DNA of 64,000 nt from Flagellatimonas centrodinii (GTDB lineage Bacteria > Pseudomonadota > Gammaproteobacteria > Nevskiales > Nevskiaceae): positions 2,294,001-2,358,000 of the forward strand of contig NZ_CP092104.1 of NCBI RefSeq assembly GCF_016918765.2. The letters run 5' to 3'. The notes beneath the pieces were generated by a model. The model did no database searches. It was not told where the DNA came from and saw only the letters and a program-made list of their open reading frames with translations. A program made the position numbers and the translations under genes. Shown here one piece after another: positions 1-9,677 of the stretch; the stretch's first letter is position 1; every line of letters starts with the position of its first letter.

Positions 1-275
1 AACTGGGTGTAGAGCACCGGCAGGACCAGCAGCAGAATCAGCAGACCTGCCAGGGTCAGGAGGATAAAAACCAGACAGACCGAAGCGGTGCGGCTGAGAC
101 GGAGCCGCTGGAGCCGGTCGACCACCGGATCGCCGAGATAGGCGAGCCCGGCGCCGATGACGAAGGGCGTCAGGATCGGGGCCAGCAGCCACAACATGAC
201 CAGCAGCGCCAGCCCGGCCGCGGCCCATGGCCAGGCTTCACGCAGTCGCAGTGGCGAATCGGGGCCCGTGGTCAT
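1..275 (-). CDS. AI-2E family (PerM-like) transporter, N-terminal part
   Basis: This is the N-terminal 91 residues of an inner-membrane protein; the rest lies beyond the window. It has a short polar N-terminus and then two hydrophobic segments (about residues 18-42 and 64-88), with a 'GAGLAYLGDPVVDRL' loop between them. That is the usual opening of the AI-2E/PerM permease family, which has about 350 residues and 7-8 membrane helices. The ATG at 275-273 lies one base after the TGA of the upstream DUF2066 gene, so the two are translationally linked. Substrate cannot be read from the sequence; autoinducer-2 export is only the family label. Confidence 0.8.
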   Translation of the reverse strand, partial: MTTGPDSPLRLREAWPWAAAGLALLVMLWLLAPILTPFVIGAGLAYLGDPVVDRLQRLRLSRTASVCLVFILLTLAGLLILLLVLPVLYTQ

Positions 276-276
276 G

Positions 277-867
277 TCAGCGGATCCGGTACCGGAGAAT
301 GCCGCCCTGGCTGTCGAAACGCCGAGTCGCTCCGGCAGCCGCCAGGGTCTGATCGAGCATGATCATGCCGCTGGCGGTGGTGACGCGCAGCAGCAACTCG
401 CCGCCTTCAATACCATCCACCTGAAGACCGTCATGCCCCGGCTGTTGCAGTGCCTGCAGGAGCTCAGCCAGCTGCTGCGGACGCGTCAGCCCATCTACCG
501 CCAGTCGCCATTGCTGGCGGTCACCGGCGAAGGCACCCCATACCGGATAGCCTCGGCTGCGAAGCGCAGTGTCAATCGATCCGGGGTCGAACGCCGCGCG
601 CAGCAGCAGCTCGTCGGTTTCGCCGCGCGCCACGCCGAAATGCTGCACCCAGCGACGGGCCTCCTCCAGCGGCGCGTCGGGCACGGGCTGGCCCGCCACC
701 CGGGCCATCACCTGCGCCAGCGCGTCCTGCAGTGCGGTGTCGCGTGCGGCGGCGGTGTCTTCCATCAGGGGGACGTCGGCGCTGTAGTCGCGGGCCGGTG
801 GTTGGGCCGCTGCGGGCAGCCCGAGGCCGAGCAACAGGACCAGCGACAGCAATTTGCGCGTCTTCAT
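277..867 (-). CDS. DUF2066 domain-containing exported protein
   Basis: This is a 196-residue protein with a clear signal peptide ([22 protein letters not shown]), so it is probably periplasmic. I chose the ATG at 867, eight codons inside the longest frame, because it starts the signal peptide. The rest matches the DUF2066 family, which sits beside perM and opposite purM in many Gammaproteobacteria. That synteny is preserved here. No catalytic motif is visible and the function is unknown. Confidence 0.72.
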   Translation of the reverse strand: MKTRKLLSLVLLLGLGLPAAAQPPARDYSADVPLMEDTAAARDTALQDALAQVMARVAGQPVPDAPLEEARRWVQHFGVARGETDELLLRAAFDPGSIDTALRSRGYPVWGAFAGDRQQWRLAVDGLTRPQQLAELLQALQQPGHDGLQVDGIEGGELLLRVTTASGMIMLDQTLAAAGATRRFDSQGGILRYRIR

Positions 868-929
868 GGGCGAATTATCCCGTGGCACTCGTTAAAATGA
901 CAGTTCACCACAGAGCAGACCCCAGCCTT

Positions 930-1961
930 ATGACGAAGTCTTCCGGCCTGACCTACCGCGACGCCGGCGTGGATATCGAGGCGGGCGATGCCCTGGTCGA
1001 CGACATTGCCCGCATCGTCCGCAGCACCCGGCGACCGGAAGTGCTGGCGGGCGTCGGCGGATTCGGGGCGCTGGTGGGCCTGCCCACGAAGTACAAGCAG
1101 CCGGTATTGGTGAGCGGTACCGATGGTGTCGGCACCAAATTGCGACTCGGCATCGACAGCGGTCGTGTCGAGGGCCTGGGTCAGGACCTGGTCGGCATGT
1201 GCGTCAACGACGTGCTGGTATCGGGCGCCGAGCCCTTGTTCTTTCTCGATTACTACGCCACCGGCAAGCTCGACAAACATGTGGCGGCCCAGGTCATCAA
1301 GGGTATCGCCCGCGGCTGCCGGCTCGCCGGGTGTGCGCTGGTGGGCGGTGAAACCGCCGAAATGCCGGGCATGTATGCCAACGGCGATTTTGACCTGGCC
1401 GGTTTCTGTGTGGCCGTGGCGGAGAAGCGCAAGATCATCGACGGGCGTCGCATCCGCAAAGGTGACGTCATCATCGCCTTGCCGTCATCGGGCCCGCATG
1501 CCAATGGATATTCACTGGTTCGGTCGATCCTCAAACGCAAGCGCGCCAAGCTGGATCTGCCGCTGGGCCGCGGCACGCTCGGCGATGCGCTGCTGGCGCC
1601 CACCGCCATCTACGTGAAGCCGGTACTGGCATTGTTGGCTGCCGGTCTGCCCGTGCGCGGGATGGCCCATATCACCGGCGGTGGCATTGTCGGCAATCTG
1701 CCGCGCTGCTTCCCCCCCGGTGTGGGCGCGGTGATCGACACCCAGAGCTGGAAGCGTCCCGCCGTCTTCGACTGGTTGCAGCAGGCCGGCGGGGTCGACC
1801 AGGCCGAGATGTGGCGCGTGTTCAACTGCGGGGTCGGGTTCATGATGGTGGTGCCGCGCACCCGCGCCGACGAAGCCCTGGCAGTGCTCAAGCAGCAGCG
1901 CGCCAAGGGTTGGATCATCGGCGAGATTGTCGAGGGCGCGGCGGACGTCCGCTTCGCGTGA
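930..1961 (+). CDS. purM: Phosphoribosylformylglycinamidine cyclo-ligase (AIR synthetase)
   Basis: PurM closes the imidazole ring in step five of de novo purine synthesis, using ATP to turn FGAM into AIR in the cytosol. The 343-residue length is normal. The family signatures are visible: GTDGVGTK at residues 63-70 (nucleotide binding) and [11 protein letters not shown] at 139-149, followed by the C-terminal '[13 protein letters not shown]' segment. The open frame runs further upstream, but the start [15 protein letters not shown] matches the family. The stop overlaps the GTG start of purN, so the two are co-translated. It diverges from the DUF2066/perM pair. Confidence 0.97.
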   Translation: MTKSSGLTYRDAGVDIEAGDALVDDIARIVRSTRRPEVLAGVGGFGALVGLPTKYKQPVLVSGTDGVGTKLRLGIDSGRVEGLGQDLVGMCVNDVLVSGAEPLFFLDYYATGKLDKHVAAQVIKGIARGCRLAGCALVGGETAEMPGMYANGDFDLAGFCVAVAEKRKIIDGRRIRKGDVIIALPSSGPHANGYSLVRSILKRKRAKLDLPLGRGTLGDALLAPTAIYVKPVLALLAAGLPVRGMAHITGGGIVGNLPRCFPPGVGAVIDTQSWKRPAVFDWLQQAGGVDQAEMWRVFNCGVGFMMVVPRTRADEALAVLKQQRAKGWIIGEIVEGAADVRFA

Positions 1962-2617
1962 AGCGGGTTGCGGTTCTGATCTCGGGCGAGGGCCGCAACC
2001 TGCAGGCCCTGCTTGATGCCCATGACCGCGGTCTGCTACCGGCGACCTTTGTCGGTGTCGTCTCCAACCGTGACGGCGCCCCCGGCCTACGACGCGCCGC
2101 CGCCGCCGGGGTGCCGGTGGCGGTCGTCCGCCATGGTGACTTTCCCGACCGCGAAGCCTTTGATGCCGCGCTGACCCTCCAGCTCGAGGCCTGGCGTGCC
2201 GACTGGGTGGTCTTGGCGGGGTTCATGCGGGTGTTGACGCCGGCATTCACCACGCATTGGCAGGGCCGCCTGCTCAACATTCACCCCTCTCTATTGCCGC
2301 GACATCGCGGCCTGCAGACGCATCAACGGGTGCTGCAGGCGGGCGACCGCGAGCACGGCGCGACGGTGCATTTCGTCAGCGCCGATCTGGACGGCGGGCC
2401 CGCCATCATTCAGGGCCGATTCACCGTGTCGGCGGAGGATGACGCACAACAGCTGGCGCAGCGTGTGATGAAGGACGTGGAGGTCCACATCTACCCGCAG
2501 GCGGTGGCCTGGTGCGTCAGCGGCGACCTGCAGCTGATGCCGGAGGGCACGGTGATGTTCCGGGGTGCGCCGTTGTCGGCGCCTTTGACACTCGCCGACC
2601 TCGAACCCGGATTTTGA
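1958..2617 (+). CDS. purN: Phosphoribosylglycinamide formyltransferase
   Basis: PurN transfers the formyl group of 10-formyl-THF to GAR in purine synthesis. The start is a GTG at 1958 that overlaps the purM stop (GTGA), giving 219 residues, the usual size. The N-terminal '[16 protein letters not shown]' loop binds the phosphate of GAR. The catalytic NIHPSLLP segment (N107, H109) and the aspartate of '[10 protein letters not shown]' (about D145) are present. PurM and PurN act at nearby steps, so coupled translation fits. Confidence 0.96.
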   Translation: MKRVAVLISGEGRNLQALLDAHDRGLLPATFVGVVSNRDGAPGLRRAAAAGVPVAVVRHGDFPDREAFDAALTLQLEAWRADWVVLAGFMRVLTPAFTTHWQGRLLNIHPSLLPRHRGLQTHQRVLQAGDREHGATVHFVSADLDGGPAIIQGRFTVSAEDDAQQLAQRVMKDVEVHIYPQAVAWCVSGDLQLMPEGTVMFRGAPLSAPLTLADLEPGF

Positions 2618-2630
2618 AGGAGCACGGCGA

Positions 2631-3332
2631 ATGAAACGGATCATTGCAGCACTGGCGATGGTGCTCGCAGGCACGGCCTTGCAGGCGCAGCCCATGCCAG
2701 AGGTGAACGCCGAATACACCTTGCACAAGGGGTTTCTGACACTCGGAACCGCCCGTTTTTCGTTGGAACCGATGCCCGATTCCGGCGACAGCTGCTACCG
2801 CTATGCCTATGTGGCACGACCCACCGGGATGGCCAAGCTGTTCATTGGCCGGATCGAGGAAACCAGCGAGTTCTGTTACGTCGATGGGTTGCTGCGGCCG
2901 AGCGTGTACCGGTTCGCACGCGAGGACCGTCCGGAGGGCGACTACACCCTGCGGTTTGACTTCGCCGAGCAGCAGGCGCGTACCGACAAAGGCCAGGTGC
3001 AGACGTTCGAGGGCCCGGCCACCGACCGTCTGTCGCTGCAGCTGGTGGTGCAACGCTGGGTGATCACCCGCAACGGCGTGCCCGGGCCGCAGGAACTGCC
3101 GGTGCAGCAGGTCGAGGATGACCGGGTCAAAACCTATCGTTTTCGCATCACCGGTCGTGAAACGGTGAAGGTGGACGGCCGCAAGATCGAGACCGTCCGG
3201 GTCGAGCGGGTGGATGACCCCGACAAGTCGGTGCGCTTCTGGATGGACCCGCTGGATGGCTGGCGGGTGGTACAGGTGGAGCACATCGAGGACGGCAGCA
3301 CCCAGTTCACCATGGAGTTGAAGCGCGGCTGA
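2631..3332 (+). CDS. DUF3108 domain-containing exported protein
   Basis: This is a 233-residue protein with a signal peptide (MKRIIAALAMVLAGTALQAQP) and a beta-rich body typical of DUF3108. Family landmarks are 'AEYTLHKGFLTLGTARFSL' early on and 'RFWMDPLDGWRVVQVEH' near the end. An AAGGAG ribosome-binding site lies just upstream, 13 bp after purN, so it is probably the third gene of the purMN transcript. Downstream of purMN is the usual place for this family. The function is unknown; an envelope role is inferred from the signal peptide. Confidence 0.75.
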   Translation: MKRIIAALAMVLAGTALQAQPMPEVNAEYTLHKGFLTLGTARFSLEPMPDSGDSCYRYAYVARPTGMAKLFIGRIEETSEFCYVDGLLRPSVYRFAREDRPEGDYTLRFDFAEQQARTDKGQVQTFEGPATDRLSLQLVVQRWVITRNGVPGPQELPVQQVEDDRVKTYRFRITGRETVKVDGRKIETVRVERVDDPDKSVRFWMDPLDGWRVVQVEHIEDGSTQFTMELKRG

Positions 3333-3383
3333 AGGGCGCATGCCCATTCCGCGACAGCACGCGGGCAGGGCTTGGGCTCTGAT

Positions 3384-3407
3384 TCAGACTCAGACTCAGA
3401 CTCAGAC
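3384..3407. repeat. Four tandem copies of the hexamer TCAGAC
   Basis: TCAGAC is repeated four times without error. On the minus strand this reads GTCTGA x4, and the first GTCTGA is the last sense codon plus the TGA stop of the isovaleryl-CoA dehydrogenase gene. The extra copies therefore lie just after the stop and look like slipped-strand expansion. Confidence 0.9.
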
Positions 3408-4559
3408 AGTCTCCCCGAACAGCTCGCGACCGATCAGCATGCGGCGAATCTCCGAGGTGCCGGCGCCGATTTCGTAGAGTTTGGCGTCGCGCCACAGGCG
3501 GCCGGTGCTGTAGTCGTTGATATAGCCATTGCCGCCGAGAATCTGGATGGCCTGACCGGCCATCCAGGTGGCTTTTTCTGCGGAATAGAGGATGGCGCCG
3601 GCGGCGTCCTTGCGGGTGGTCTCGCCGCGGTCACAGGCGCGTGCCACAGCATAGACATAGGCGCGGCAGACACTGAGGCCGACATACATGTCGGCCAGCT
3701 TGCCCTGCATCAGCTGGAATTCTCCGATCGCCTGGCCGAACTGCTTGCGCTCGTGCGAGTAGGGCACGGCGACGTCGAGGCAGGCCTGCATGATCCCTAA
3801 CGGCCCGCCTGACAGCACGACCCGTTCAAAGTCGAGGCCGGACATCAGCACGTTGACGCCGCGGCCGACGGCGCCCAGCACGTTCTCCTCGGGGACTTCG
3901 CAATTGTCGAAGACCAGTTCGCAGGTGTTGGAGCCGCGCATGCCGAGCTTGTCGAGCTTCTGGGCGGTGGAGAAACCCTTGAATCCCTTCTCGATGAGGA
4001 AGGCGGTGATGCCGCGGGGCCCGGCTGTCGGGTCCGTCTTGGCATAGACGATCAGCACGTCGGCATCGGGGCCGTTGGTGATCCACATCTTGCTGCCGTT
4101 GAGCACGTAGCGGTCACCGCGGTGCTCGGCCCGCAGCTTCATGCTGACGACGTCGGAGCCGGCGCCGGGCTCCGACATGGCGAGTGCGCCAATGAACTCG
4201 CCGCTCACCAGCTTCGGCAGATAGCGCTGCTTCTGCGCTTCATTGCCGTTCTTCGCCAGCTGGTTGACGCAGAGGTTCGAGTGGGCGCCATAGGACAGCC
4301 CGATGGACGCCGAGGCCCGGGAAATTTCCTCCATCGCCACCACGTGCGCCAGATAGCCCATCGGTGTTCCGCCGTAGGTTTCATCGACGGTCAGGCCCAG
4401 CACGCCCAATTCACCCAGCTTGGGCCACAGCGCCAGCGGAAACTGGTTGTCGCGATCGGTGGCCTCGGCCAGCGGCGCAATCTCGCGCGCGGCAAAATCC
4501 GCAACGGCATCCCGCAGTGCGTCGATGTCCGGGCCCAGATCGAAGTTCAGCAGTTTCAT
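3402..4559 (-). CDS. ivd: Isovaleryl-CoA dehydrogenase
   Basis: This FAD flavoenzyme of leucine breakdown oxidises isovaleryl-CoA to 3-methylcrotonyl-CoA. It has 385 residues with the ACAD layout: an N-terminal helical domain, the flavin-contact segment [10 protein letters not shown] (127-136) and [11 protein letters not shown] (159-169), and C-terminal '[12 protein letters not shown]'. The catalytic base is predicted at E245 in [13 protein letters not shown]; this non-canonical helix-G position is characteristic of isovaleryl-CoA dehydrogenases. The ATG at 4559 has an AAGGAG site upstream and is preferred over one five codons earlier. Other leucine-pathway genes (liuB-E) are not nearby. Confidence 0.92.
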   Translation of the reverse strand: MKLLNFDLGPDIDALRDAVADFAAREIAPLAEATDRDNQFPLALWPKLGELGVLGLTVDETYGGTPMGYLAHVVAMEEISRASASIGLSYGAHSNLCVNQLAKNGNEAQKQRYLPKLVSGEFIGALAMSEPGAGSDVVSMKLRAEHRGDRYVLNGSKMWITNGPDADVLIVYAKTDPTAGPRGITAFLIEKGFKGFSTAQKLDKLGMRGSNTCELVFDNCEVPEENVLGAVGRGVNVLMSGLDFERVVLSGGPLGIMQACLDVAVPYSHERKQFGQAIGEFQLMQGKLADMYVGLSVCRAYVYAVARACDRGETTRKDAAGAILYSAEKATWMAGQAIQILGGNGYINDYSTGRLWRDAKLYEIGAGTSEIRRMLIGRELFGETV

Positions 4560-4612
4560 CACCACTCCTTGCAAACGAATATCGGGGTCGGCGCCTTGGC
4601 GCCGGGTCTTTG

Positions 4613-5467
4613 TCAGGGCGCCGGCCAGCGCTGGTCAATCCAGCCACACAGGGCGCGCAGTGCTTCGGCACGCAGGGCCGGCGCTTCGTTGAACAGCTCG
4701 TGACGGCCGCCGGGAATCTGCATCAGGGTCTTGTCGGTGCTGCCAGCACAGCGCAAGGCCAGCGGTCCTGCGGCCACCGGCACCAGCCGGTCGGCATCGC
4801 CCTGGAGAATGAGCAGCGGCAGCCGCAATTTCTCCATCTGCCCCGGCAGGGTGCGTGCGGCAAAGTCGATCATCGCCACGGTGCCGGCCGGCAAGGGTCT
4901 GCCCAGCATCTGGGGATCGTCGCGATAGGCCTGGACCTCCGCCGGGTCGCTGCTGATGGTATCGGCGTCGATGGCGAACACCGGCAAACGCGGCGCCACG
5001 GCGGCCACGGCGCGAGCGAGCCAGCGCAGCACCGTGGGCGTTCCGTCCAGTGACAGCGCCGGTGCCGACAGGATCAACCCGTCCAGCATTTCGTGCGAGA
5101 TGGCATAGCCTGTGGCGATGGCGCCGCCCATGCTATGGCCGAGCATCAGCAGCGGCACCTGTGGCCACCGTCTGCGGGCATGTTCGATCAGCGGTTTCAG
5201 ATTGGCGGCGGCCGCGTGCAGGTCCGGCACCAGACCGCGCGGGCCGCCGGACCGTCCGTGTCCCGGGTGATCGAGCGCGACGACCGCATGGCCGGCGGCC
5301 AGTAGATGGGCGATCAGGTAGCCATAGCGACCGACATGTTCCCCCGCGCCATGGACGAGAACGATGACGGTGCGGGGTGTTGCCACCGGTGCCCAACCCT
5401 GCCAGACGATGCGGCTGCCGCCGACGCCCTCGAAGTGCCCATCAATGGTGGTGGTTGGCGGCGTCAT
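4613..5467 (-). CDS. Alpha/beta hydrolase, monoacylglycerol lipase / lysophospholipase type
   Basis: This is a 284-residue cytosolic serine hydrolase. The oxyanion segment LVHGAGEH is at 37-44, '[12 protein letters not shown]' follows, and the nucleophile elbow GHSMGG (110-115) places the serine at 112. The acid is probably in '[10 protein letters not shown]' and the histidine in 'PGGRHELF'. The GHSMGG elbow and LDHPGHGRS segment are typical of the PldB/monoglyceride lipase group. Its ATG overlaps the stop of the upstream Nudix/MBL gene by four bases. Release of acyl chains for the dehydrogenase downstream would fit, but that is inference. Confidence 0.85.
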   Translation of the reverse strand: MTPPTTTIDGHFEGVGGSRIVWQGWAPVATPRTVIVLVHGAGEHVGRYGYLIAHLLAAGHAVVALDHPGHGRSGGPRGLVPDLHAAAANLKPLIEHARRRWPQVPLLMLGHSMGGAIATGYAISHEMLDGLILSAPALSLDGTPTVLRWLARAVAAVAPRLPVFAIDADTISSDPAEVQAYRDDPQMLGRPLPAGTVAMIDFAARTLPGQMEKLRLPLLILQGDADRLVPVAAGPLALRCAGSTDKTLMQIPGGRHELFNEAPALRAEALRALCGWIDQRWPAP

Positions 5468-6825
5468 GCGGCAACGCGGCCGTCTTCGGTCAGTTTGCGC
5501 AGGTGCATGCGGATATTCATCCGCGCCAGCGGCCACAATGCTGGATCGACCCCCTGGTAGACCTCGGGCAGCATGGCGTCGACATCCAGACCGCGGTCAT
5601 GCAGGGCGAGAATCTGGGCTTCGCGCATACGGCGGTGGTTGAGGGTCTCCTGCAAGCGATAGGTGCCTCCAAGCGCATTGCCATGGGAGGGCAGAAGGGT
5701 GCCCGGATCGAGCGCGATGATGCGTTCCAGCGACGCGAAGTAAGCGGCCATGTCGCCTTCCTCTTCGGGGATCACCACGGTGCCGATGCCCTGGATCAGG
5801 TCGCCGACCAGACACCAGGCGCGGCCTTCCGGCATCAGCGCCAGTTGTCCGGCATCGTGCCCGGGCACCTCGAGGACCCGCACCGGCTGCCCGCGCCAGC
5901 GACAGACCACGTCGCCTTCGCGGTAGAGATGAATCTCGGTATCGCCGAAGAACGACGGTTTCTTTTGCAACAAGCGCTGACGGGTGTCGGGGCTCATGCC
6001 GATGGTGAGGTTCAGTCGCGCGGCGATGCGTTCTGCCCGCTCGGAGTGGTCCGGATGATGGTGGGTGATGAAGACTTCGTGTACGCCGATCGGCTCCACG
6101 GCGGCGATCAGGCGTTCCATCTCTTCATCGGAGGACGGCGAAGGGTCGACCAGGATGCGGTGTGATGCCATGTCCCCCAACAGAAAGCAGTTGGTGTGTG
6201 CGGCGGGTGGCAGCGTATGGGAGCGAACCACGAATTGACGGATGCCGGTCATCGGCTCCAGCAGCGGGATGCCGGTGCCGACGCGGTTGGCGGCATCAAG
6301 GTCGGGGATGTGGGTAGCAGCGGCATTGTCCGCGAGCACGCGGATAGTGATGAGGGTGGGGGGCGCCATCAACAGCTCCCCATCACGGTAGCGTTGCCAC
6401 AGCACGGCCGGTGTCTGCCAGAAAGCCTCCGCAGTCTCGCGCGCGTCGATGTTCATGTCCGGTCGTGACCGAAGGTCGACCCGCAGGAAATGGGTATTGA
6501 AGCGGCGCGGCTGGTGGGCCGGCGTGACGGCGGTGCCGATGTGGGTGACCGCGGTCACCTGGCCAGCGGCGGCGAGGGCATCGAGGTCGATGCCCAGCTC
6601 CTCGTTGAGCTCACGCGACAGCGCGCGCAACATGGCGGGCTCGACGTCGGGCGTCGCCAGAGCCATCAGCGACGGCGAGGCCGGCGTGTTGCGGTCAGCG
6701 GGATCGACCTTGCCGCCCGGGAATGCATGAAAGCCTCCGAATGCCGGCAGCGCCGGCTGACGCCGCGTGAGCAGCAGTGCGCCTTCATGCAGGAGGGTGG
6801 CGGTGACGGCATCAACGATTTTCAT
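5464..6825 (-). CDS. Nudix hydrolase fused to metallo-beta-lactamase-fold hydrolase
   Basis: This is a 453-residue two-domain protein. Residues 1-180 are Nudix-like: AFPGGKVDP (34-42) is separated from RELNEELGI (71-79) by an insertion, as in NUDT7/NUDT19-type CoA pyrophosphatases. Residues 190-453 are an MBL-fold domain of the LACTB2/glyoxalase II type: HHHPDH at 255-260, 'LEVPGHDAGQLAL', 'CLVGDLI' and 'LLPSHGNA' supply the other metal ligands. The ATG at 6825 is preferred to one 12 codons upstream because it begins the Nudix strand. It heads a cluster with the hydrolase and isovaleryl-CoA dehydrogenase, which suggests acyl-CoA or CoA turnover. Exact substrates are unknown. Confidence 0.85.
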   Translation of the reverse strand: MKIVDAVTATLLHEGALLLTRRQPALPAFGGFHAFPGGKVDPADRNTPASPSLMALATPDVEPAMLRALSRELNEELGIDLDALAAAGQVTAVTHIGTAVTPAHQPRRFNTHFLRVDLRSRPDMNIDARETAEAFWQTPAVLWQRYRDGELLMAPPTLITIRVLADNAAATHIPDLDAANRVGTGIPLLEPMTGIRQFVVRSHTLPPAAHTNCFLLGDMASHRILVDPSPSSDEEMERLIAAVEPIGVHEVFITHHHPDHSERAERIAARLNLTIGMSPDTRQRLLQKKPSFFGDTEIHLYREGDVVCRWRGQPVRVLEVPGHDAGQLALMPEGRAWCLVGDLIQGIGTVVIPEEEGDMAAYFASLERIIALDPGTLLPSHGNALGGTYRLQETLNHRRMREAQILALHDRGLDVDAMLPEVYQGVDPALWPLARMNIRMHLRKLTEDGRVAA

Positions 6826-6911
6826 GGGCGCGACAATACCAGCGACGGCGCCCCCGGGCACGGGTGGGATTGGTTACCATCGCCGCCCGTTTGAAACGCC
6901 GTCGACTGCCC

Positions 6912-7802
6912 ATGTGGTTCAAGAATCTCTGCGTTTTCCAGTTGGAACAGCCCTGGACCCTGCCGCCCGGCGCACTGGAAACCCTGTTGGCCCAACGGCC
7001 GTTGGTGCCGTGTCCGGCGATGAGCCCTGAAAGCACGGGTTGGGTGGCGCCCGGACCGGATGGCGCGCTGGTGGCCTCGGTTGAAAAGCATTTGCTGGTG
7101 GCACTGGGCTGGGAAACGCGTCTGCTGCCCGGTGCGGTGATCAACGATGCTGCGGCTGAACGCGCCGAGGCCTTTGAACAGCAGCGTGGCTTCAAGCCGG
7201 GCCGCAAGCTGATGCGTGACATCAAGGATGCGGTGGCCGCCGAGCTGTTGCCCAAGGCCTTCACCCGTCGCAGCCAGTTGCTGGCGTGGATCGACCCGGA
7301 GGGCGGCCGTATCGTGGTCGATACCGGGACGGTGGCCAAGGCGGAAACGCTGATTCAACATTTGCGGGATGCCCTCGGGTCCCTGGCGGTGGTGCCCTGG
7401 ACCACCGAGGTGTCGCCGGCATCGACGATGACGCAGTGGTTGCTGAGCGGAGACGCGCCGTCGCCCTTCGACCTCGGGGATGCCTGTGAACTGTCGGGCT
7501 CGGATGACACCAAGTCCGTGATCCGCTACGTCCGCCATCCGCTGGAAGCCGCCACGCTGAAGCGCCACCTCGACGATGGCATGCGGGCGACACAGGTGGC
7601 GCTGCACTGGAGCGGTCAGCTCACGCTCACGCTGACCGAGCCGCTGGTGGTGCGCAAGGTGAAGTTCCTGGAGGCCGAGAGCGAGGATACCGATCGGATC
7701 GAGGACCCCGATCTCGCCTTCGAGGCAGATTTCACCCTGATGGTCGGCGCCTTCAGCAAGCTGTTGGCGGACCTCGAACGGGTGCTGGCGCCGGCGGGCT
7801 AA
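6912..7802 (+). CDS. rdgC: Recombination-associated protein RdgC
   Basis: RdgC is a ring-shaped DNA-binding protein of the nucleoid that restrains RecA and helps with replication-fork repair. The 296-residue length and the opening MWFKNLCVFQLEQPW are typical. Other conserved stretches are 'ESTGWVAP', 'KLMRDIKDAVAAELLPKAF' and 'DLGDACELSG'. The longer open frame adds 16 residues with no family match, so the ATG at 6912 was chosen. It is transcribed alone, divergent from the Nudix/MBL gene and convergent with the permease. Confidence 0.95.
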   Translation: MWFKNLCVFQLEQPWTLPPGALETLLAQRPLVPCPAMSPESTGWVAPGPDGALVASVEKHLLVALGWETRLLPGAVINDAAAERAEAFEQQRGFKPGRKLMRDIKDAVAAELLPKAFTRRSQLLAWIDPEGGRIVVDTGTVAKAETLIQHLRDALGSLAVVPWTTEVSPASTMTQWLLSGDAPSPFDLGDACELSGSDDTKSVIRYVRHPLEAATLKRHLDDGMRATQVALHWSGQLTLTLTEPLVVRKVKFLEAESEDTDRIEDPDLAFEADFTLMVGAFSKLLADLERVLAPAG

Positions 7803-7805
7803 GGC

Positions 7806-9572
7806 TCAGGTCCCCGCCATCAAGACGTAGACGATGCCAGTGATCACCGTCAGAACGGCGCCGATCCCGACGAAGTCGCTGAACCGGTACCCACCGGGCG
7901 CGAGCACCATCAGGTTGGTCTGATAACCGATCGGCGTCATGTAGCAGGCGGACGCCCCGAAGATCACGCCGAGCGCGACGGTCGCCGGGGCAATGCCGGT
8001 TTCCGCGCCCAGCTGCAGGGCAATCGGGAACATCAGGGCGGCCGCCGCGTTGTTGGTCATGAACGCTGACAACAGCGCGGTGGCGACGAAGATGGCGGCC
8101 AGCACCCCAAGCGGGCTGGCGCCGGCGACCTGCGCGATCTGGTGCGCCAGCAGGGTTGCCAGGCCGGTCTTGTCCAGCGCCGCACTGAGGCCGAAGGCAG
8201 CGGCGATGACGATGATCACCGACCAGTCGATGCTGGATCGCGCGGCATGGGTGCTGATGCAGCCGGTGAGCACCAGCGCGCCGGCCGCCAGCAGGGCGGC
8301 CTCCAGCATCGGCAACAGGCCGGTGCCGGCCGCCAGCACCATGCCGGCCATGATGCCCAGTGCCAGCCGCGCCTTTTCATGGCGGGGCACCGAGGATCCC
8401 TCGATATGGCGGGTCAGGAAGAAGTCACGGGAATGACGTTGGGCCTTGATGAAGCTCTCGCCGGCTTCGATCAGCAGGGTATCGCCCGCCTGCAGGCGGA
8501 TGGCGCCGAGCTTGCCTTCCATCCGCTCCCCCCGGCGTGCCACGGCCAGCACCACCGCGTCATAGCGGGTGCGGAACTCGCCCTCCTTGATGGTTTTGCC
8601 GTTCATCGGCGAGGTGTCCGAGACCACGGCTTCAATCAATTCGCGTTGCGACCGTTGCCCTGACAGCTTGAACACTTGATCGGTGGCGGGGCTGAGGCCG
8701 CGGATCTTCTGCAGGTCGACCACCGAGTCGACACGGCCGATGAAGATCAGCCGATCCGCCGCTTCCAGACGCTGTTGCGGGGAGACGCCGGTGAGCAGCT
8801 CGCCATCACGCTCGATCTCCACCAGGTAGCAGCCGGGCAGGTGGCGCAGACCAGCCTGCTCGATGCTGCGGCCGGGCAGCGGGCCGCTGCCGTCGACCAG
8901 CATCTCGATGGTGTACTCGCGGACATTCTCCAGCTGTGTGGTGAGCGCTTCGCGGTCGGGCAGCATGAACCGGGACACCACCAGGATGGCGATCAGACCG
9001 AGCACCGCGATCGGCAGCCCAATGGGGGCGAGGTCGAACAACGAAAAGCCGCTGCCGGTCGCCTCGATCAGCATGCCGTTGACCACCAGGTTGGTGCTGG
9101 TGCCGATCAAGGTGCAGGTGCCGCCGAGAATGGCGGCGTAGCTGAGCGGAATGAACAATTGCGACACCGGCAGCTTGAACCGGTTGGCCCACTCCGACAC
9201 GGCCGGGATCAGCATCGCCACCACCGGCGTATTGTTGAGGAACGCGCTGAAGGCGGTCACCGGCAGCATCAGACGAATCTGGGCGTGCAGGACCGAGCGG
9301 GGCTTCCCGAGTACGGTCTGCACGATCCACTGCACGCCGCCGGTTTCCTTGATGGCAGCGGCGACGACGTAGAGCACCGCGACCGTCAGCACCCCCTGGT
9401 TCGACAGACCACTGAAAGCTTCGGAGGCTGTCAGCACGCCCGTGCTCAGCAGTGCGGTCACGGCAGCGATGAACAGCACGTCCGGCGCCAGCCGGGTGCG
9501 AAACAGGCCCACGAACAGCAGCACCAGGACGCTTGCCGTCAGCAGCAGGGAGGTGTCGGGGAGGGTCATCAT
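7806..9572 (-). CDS. SLC13/DASS family permease with two RCK_C (TrkA-C) domains
   Basis: This is a roughly 589-residue inner-membrane transporter. About five hydrophobic segments precede residue 200, then a soluble insert holds two TrkA-C-like modules ('GCYLVEIERDGELLTG' and 'YDAVVLAVARRGERMEG'). Hydrophobic segments resume to the C-terminus and include 'FMTNNAAAALMFPIAL', an SLC13 signature. The family moves anions such as sulfate or dicarboxylates with Na+. A sulfate role is tempting because cysC is the next gene, divergently placed, but that is inference. Two adjacent ATGs (9572, 9569) make the start uncertain by one codon. Confidence 0.85.
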   Translation of the reverse strand: MMTLPDTSLLLTASVLVLLFVGLFRTRLAPDVLFIAAVTALLSTGVLTASEAFSGLSNQGVLTVAVLYVVAAAIKETGGVQWIVQTVLGKPRSVLHAQIRLMLPVTAFSAFLNNTPVVAMLIPAVSEWANRFKLPVSQLFIPLSYAAILGGTCTLIGTSTNLVVNGMLIEATGSGFSLFDLAPIGLPIAVLGLIAILVVSRFMLPDREALTTQLENVREYTIEMLVDGSGPLPGRSIEQAGLRHLPGCYLVEIERDGELLTGVSPQQRLEAADRLIFIGRVDSVVDLQKIRGLSPATDQVFKLSGQRSQRELIEAVVSDTSPMNGKTIKEGEFRTRYDAVVLAVARRGERMEGKLGAIRLQAGDTLLIEAGESFIKAQRHSRDFFLTRHIEGSSVPRHEKARLALGIMAGMVLAAGTGLLPMLEAALLAAGALVLTGCISTHAARSSIDWSVIIVIAAAFGLSAALDKTGLATLLAHQIAQVAGASPLGVLAAIFVATALLSAFMTNNAAAALMFPIALQLGAETGIAPATVALGVIFGASACYMTPIGYQTNLMVLAPGGYRFSDFVGIGAVLTVITGIVYVLMAGT

Positions 9573-9677
9573 TATTTTGCGGTACGCGACAGCTGCGCAC
9601 ATTAGCGCAGACTGGCAGCCCCGGGACGCGCACGGTACGCTCGCGCCCCTTGATTTCTATGCTTAGGTGAACCGGTT

